A DNA stretch of 64,000 nucleotides. Origin: Aliidiomarina sp. Its GTDB lineage: Bacteria; Pseudomonadota; Gammaproteobacteria; Enterobacterales; Alteromonadaceae. The stretch lies in contig NZ_JAIUMR010000014.1 of assembly GCF_022565475.1 (NCBI RefSeq), forward strand, positions 1 through 64,000. The letters run 5' to 3'. The first letter of the stretch is position 1, and each line of letters opens with the position of its first letter. Under the pieces are notes generated by a model. That model did no database searches. It was not told the DNA's origin and saw only the letters and a program-made list of their open reading frames with translations. The translations under genes and the position numbers were made by a program. Below are positions 61,931-64,000 of this stretch, piece after piece.

Positions 61931-62983
61931 ATGAAGGTTTTAGTTACAGGAACCGCTGGCTTTATTGGTTTTCATGTTGCCAATGCGTTGTTGGCCCGTG
62001 GTGACGACGTGGTCGGTGTGGATAATCTCAACGACTACTATAGTGTTGCACTTAAATATGGTCGCCTTGCCGCTGCTGGCATTGCCGATGAAGCCGTTTC
62101 CGACAGTGCGCTCTGCCAATCAACGATGCATCCAGGGTATCGTTTTCAGAAACTCGATCTGGCAGACAGAGACGCGGTGGCAGCGCTGTTTCAGCAGGAG
62201 TCGTTCGATGCGGTCTGTCATTTAGCTGCTCAACCGGGTGTAAGGTATTCGATGGAAAACCCACACGCCTATATTGACGCCAATATCACCGGTTTTATGA
62301 ACGTCTTAGAAGGTTGTCGTCACGCCCAGGTCGATAATCTGTGTTTTGCCTCGAGCTCGTCTGTTTATGGCTTGAACGAAGTGATGCCATTTTCAACCCG
62401 AGACAATGTCGACCATCCAATTAGTTTGTATGCGGCGACTAAAAAGGCGAATGAGCTGATGGCGCATACCTATGCGCATTTGTATGGTATTCGGACAACG
62501 GGCCTCCGATTTTTTACCGTTTATGGGCCGTGGGGAAGGCCGGATATGGCACCCATGTTATTTACGCGTGCCGCACTCGCGGGTGAGCCGATTAACGTCT
62601 ATAACTATGGTGAGATGGCGCGCGACTTCACGTATGTTGACGATATTGTTGCTGGAATTTTACGCGTGTTAGATAAGCCAGCTGAACCAGACCCAGCATG
62701 GCGCGGGCAAGCTCCCGATCCGTCGAGCTCGTCGGCAGCGTATCGACTGTACAATATTGGAAACAGCCAACCAGTGCAATTACTTGATTTTATTGCCGCA
62801 ATTGAACTTGCAGTTGGATTTAGAATCGAAAAAAGACTGTTACCAATGCAACCGGGTGATGTTCCAGCGACCTATGCTGATGTCAGTGCGCTTGAGCATG
62901 ATTTAGGCTACCGGCCGAATACGCCGCTGCAACAGGGTGTCGATGCGGTTGTCCGTTGGTATCGCGAGTTTTATCAGGTTTAG
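61931..62983 (+). CDS. UDP-glucuronate 4-epimerase-like
   Basis: A 350-residue short-chain epimerase. TGTAGFIGFHVANALLARGD is the Rossmann start; VGVDNLNDYYSVALKYGRL, HLAAQPGVRYSMENPHAYID, SSSSVYGLNEVMPF, YAATKKANELMAH (Tyr/Lys) and FTVYGPWGRPDMA are typical of the CapI/LspL group that converts UDP-glucuronate to UDP-galacturonate. A 30-residue insert (DEAVSDSALCQSTMHPG) is seen near residue 55. It lies 35 bp after ugd; together they supply acidic sugars for the capsule. Confidence 0.88.
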   Translation: MKVLVTGTAGFIGFHVANALLARGDDVVGVDNLNDYYSVALKYGRLAAAGIADEAVSDSALCQSTMHPGYRFQKLDLADRDAVAALFQQESFDAVCHLAAQPGVRYSMENPHAYIDANITGFMNVLEGCRHAQVDNLCFASSSSVYGLNEVMPFSTRDNVDHPISLYAATKKANELMAHTYAHLYGIRTTGLRFFTVYGPWGRPDMAPMLFTRAALAGEPINVYNYGEMARDFTYVDDIVAGILRVLDKPAEPDPAWRGQAPDPSSSSAAYRLYNIGNSQPVQLLDFIAAIELAVGFRIEKRLLPMQPGDVPATYADVSALEHDLGYRPNTPLQQGVDAVVRWYREFYQV

Positions 62984-63036
62984 TTCGTGCTAAGCCACCC
63001 GTAGTGGGAAACAATAACAATGAGATGGAACGCTGC

Positions 63037-63720
63037 ATGAGATTACTATTAGCTGCCCTCTTGGGTGCCGTTATGGCCGGATGCGCATCAGCACCGGGCG
63101 ATGTGCTGGAAACTTGGCGAATGTTTTTGAAAGATACCCCAGATGTCGAGTTGTCCCAGCGACAAATTCAGCGTTTCCCTCATAACTTGCAGTATGTTCG
63201 TATCGCGGATCAACCGCGCGTGGGGATGGTACTTGGTTTCGTGGATACCGTTGCCGGCGAACGCTATTACAATTGGATCAGCGCCGACCGTGAAACGATT
63301 GTGACGCTTCACGGTCGTGCCGTTCGGATCAGTAAAATTGGCGAGTTTCAATTATTGTCAGTCACCCACAAAGACGCTGATCCGGTCGCTGAATTGGCGC
63401 GCCAAGCAGATGCCGAGGGACGTTTAGGTCAGCAAGCGCGTTGGCAACGGCAGGTGGATTATCTGCGCAATGGTCGAACCCACACGGTTACTGCGGATTC
63501 AAGTTTTGAGGTGGTCGCTGAAGTCGATGTTGAATTACCTGCGCAAACCGTGCGCGCGTTCCATATTCGTGAACGCGGCCGCTTTGTTGAGCATAACCGG
63601 CGATTTACCAATGAGTTCTGGGTTGAAGCGGACGGTCATGTGGTACAAAGCCGACAGATCGTAGCTCCCGGTGCACCAGTTCTTGCATTCACACAAGTTA
63701 AATGGGTAGGTCGGCCATGA
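63037..63720 (+). CDS. yjbF: YjbF/GfcB-family capsule lipoprotein
   Basis: A 227-residue lipoprotein. ATG 63037 gives the signal LLLAALLGAVMAGCAS with the lipobox AGC. The mature part (NLQYVRIADQPRVGMVLGF, YYNWISADRETIVTLHGRAVRISKIG) follows the YjbF pattern. In E. coli, GfcB (group 4 capsule) and YjbF are accessory lipoproteins for exopolysaccharide production. The stop overlaps the next start (ATGA), and the next gene is GfcC-like, as in gfcBC/yjbFG. Confidence 0.8.
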   Translation: MRLLLAALLGAVMAGCASAPGDVLETWRMFLKDTPDVELSQRQIQRFPHNLQYVRIADQPRVGMVLGFVDTVAGERYYNWISADRETIVTLHGRAVRISKIGEFQLLSVTHKDADPVAELARQADAEGRLGQQARWQRQVDYLRNGRTHTVTADSSFEVVAEVDVELPAQTVRAFHIRERGRFVEHNRRFTNEFWVEADGHVVQSRQIVAPGAPVLAFTQVKWVGRP

Positions 63721-64000
63721 TGAGAAAAAGTATTTTAGCGCTATCCATTGGCCTTGTTTTGAATGGTGCAGCTGTTGCGGCAAATGGCACTGAAGAAGAA
63801 ACACAAGCGGTGCGGATTGCGGTCAATGATGCGCTTGATATTCGTTTTAATGAACGGGTGCGATTGCGCCAAGTACTTGAACATACACTGAAGTCTTGGG
63901 AAGAGAATGCGCGAGCGGAGCAGATTCCTGCGTTAGAGGTGTACTGGCCGCAAGTGCGCTTGGTGATGCTCGATCGCCAAGCTGAAGTGGAAGCAGAGCG
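63717..64000 (+). CDS. GfcC-like capsule protein, 5' end only
   Basis: The frame starts at ATG 63717 (ATGATGA overlap with yjbF; ATG 63720 is an alternative) and is open to the window edge, 94 codons. A signal peptide (SILALSIGLVLNGAAVAA) is followed by VRIAVNDALDIRFNERVRLRQVLEH and VYWPQVRLVMLDR. The place right after yjbF points to YjbG/GfcC, a periplasmic protein of group-4-type capsule systems. The call rests mostly on context. Confidence 0.6.
   Translation, partial: MMRKSILALSIGLVLNGAAVAANGTEEETQAVRIAVNDALDIRFNERVRLRQVLEHTLKSWEENARAEQIPALEVYWPQVRLVMLDRQAEVEAE

Overview
The window looks like chromosomal DNA of a marine gammaproteobacterium (inference; an Idiomarina/Pseudidiomarina-like member of the Alteromonadales fits the mid-range GC, the Gram-negative signal peptides and lipoboxes, and the mix of surface-glycan genes with a type II secretion system). 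I see no tRNA, rRNA, CRISPR array, insertion sequence or phage gene. Almost everything concerns the cell surface: making, modifying and exporting a capsule-like polysaccharide and secreted proteins.

Layout. (1) 1-3.9 kb: two tandem secreted repeat proteins (the first truncated by the window edge), each followed by a strong terminator. (2) 3.9-5.6 kb: cysC (PAPS synthesis) and a DHH phosphoesterase. (3) 5.6-10.1 kb: two tandem asparagine-synthetase-like proteins without a glutaminase cysteine, then a TupA-like ATP-grasp enzyme. (4) 10.1-20.0 kb: rfbB, an unannotated 57-codon ORF, rfbD, rfbA, a heparinase II/III-like protein, a sulfotransferase and a 1258-residue multi-domain glycosyltransferase. 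(5) 20.2-22.8 kb: a small secreted cysteine protein, a membrane-anchored protein with IGEYIDPD-type repeats, and a subtilase. (6) 22.9-26.5 kb: a glycosyltransferase, galE and a convergent second sulfotransferase. (7) 26.7-30.1 kb: a large subtilase with adhesin-like repeats. (8) 30.2-40.8 kb: an operon of a second ATP-grasp enzyme, a coiled-coil/YPDV-repeat protein, a LamG-like cytosolic protein, three related glycosyltransferases and an AlgX/AlgJ-like O-acetylation protein. (9) 45.0-40.8 kb, minus strand: three glycosyltransferases, one of them GT29 (sialyltransferase)-like. (10) 45.1-47.2 kb: kpsC. (11) 47.2-57.4 kb: a complete-looking type II secretion operon in Xps-like order (G-E-F-H-I-J-K-L-M-C/N-D). 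(12) 57.4-59.4 kb: a strong promoter, structured leader and a secreted protein with highly biased codon use, an S-layer-type candidate. (13) 59.5-64 kb: wecA-like, ugd, a UDP-glucuronate 4-epimerase-like gene, a YjbF/GfcB lipoprotein and the start of a GfcC-like gene.

How it fits together (inference). RfbB/D/A, GalE, Ugd and the epimerase feed nucleotide sugars. WecA-like and KpsC suggest lipid-linked chains. Many glycosyltransferases build the chain. CysC plus two sulfotransferases point to sulfation, the AlgX-like protein to O-acetylation, and the asparagine-synthetase-like and ATP-grasp proteins to amide-linked decoration of uronic acids. The type II system beside a probable abundant surface protein, together with secreted subtilases and adhesins that share an unusual basic-hydrophobic C-terminal tail, suggests that protein export and glycan assembly are organised as one envelope-building locus. 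Capsule exporter genes (kpsMT/DE, wza/wzc, wzx/wzy) are not in the window.
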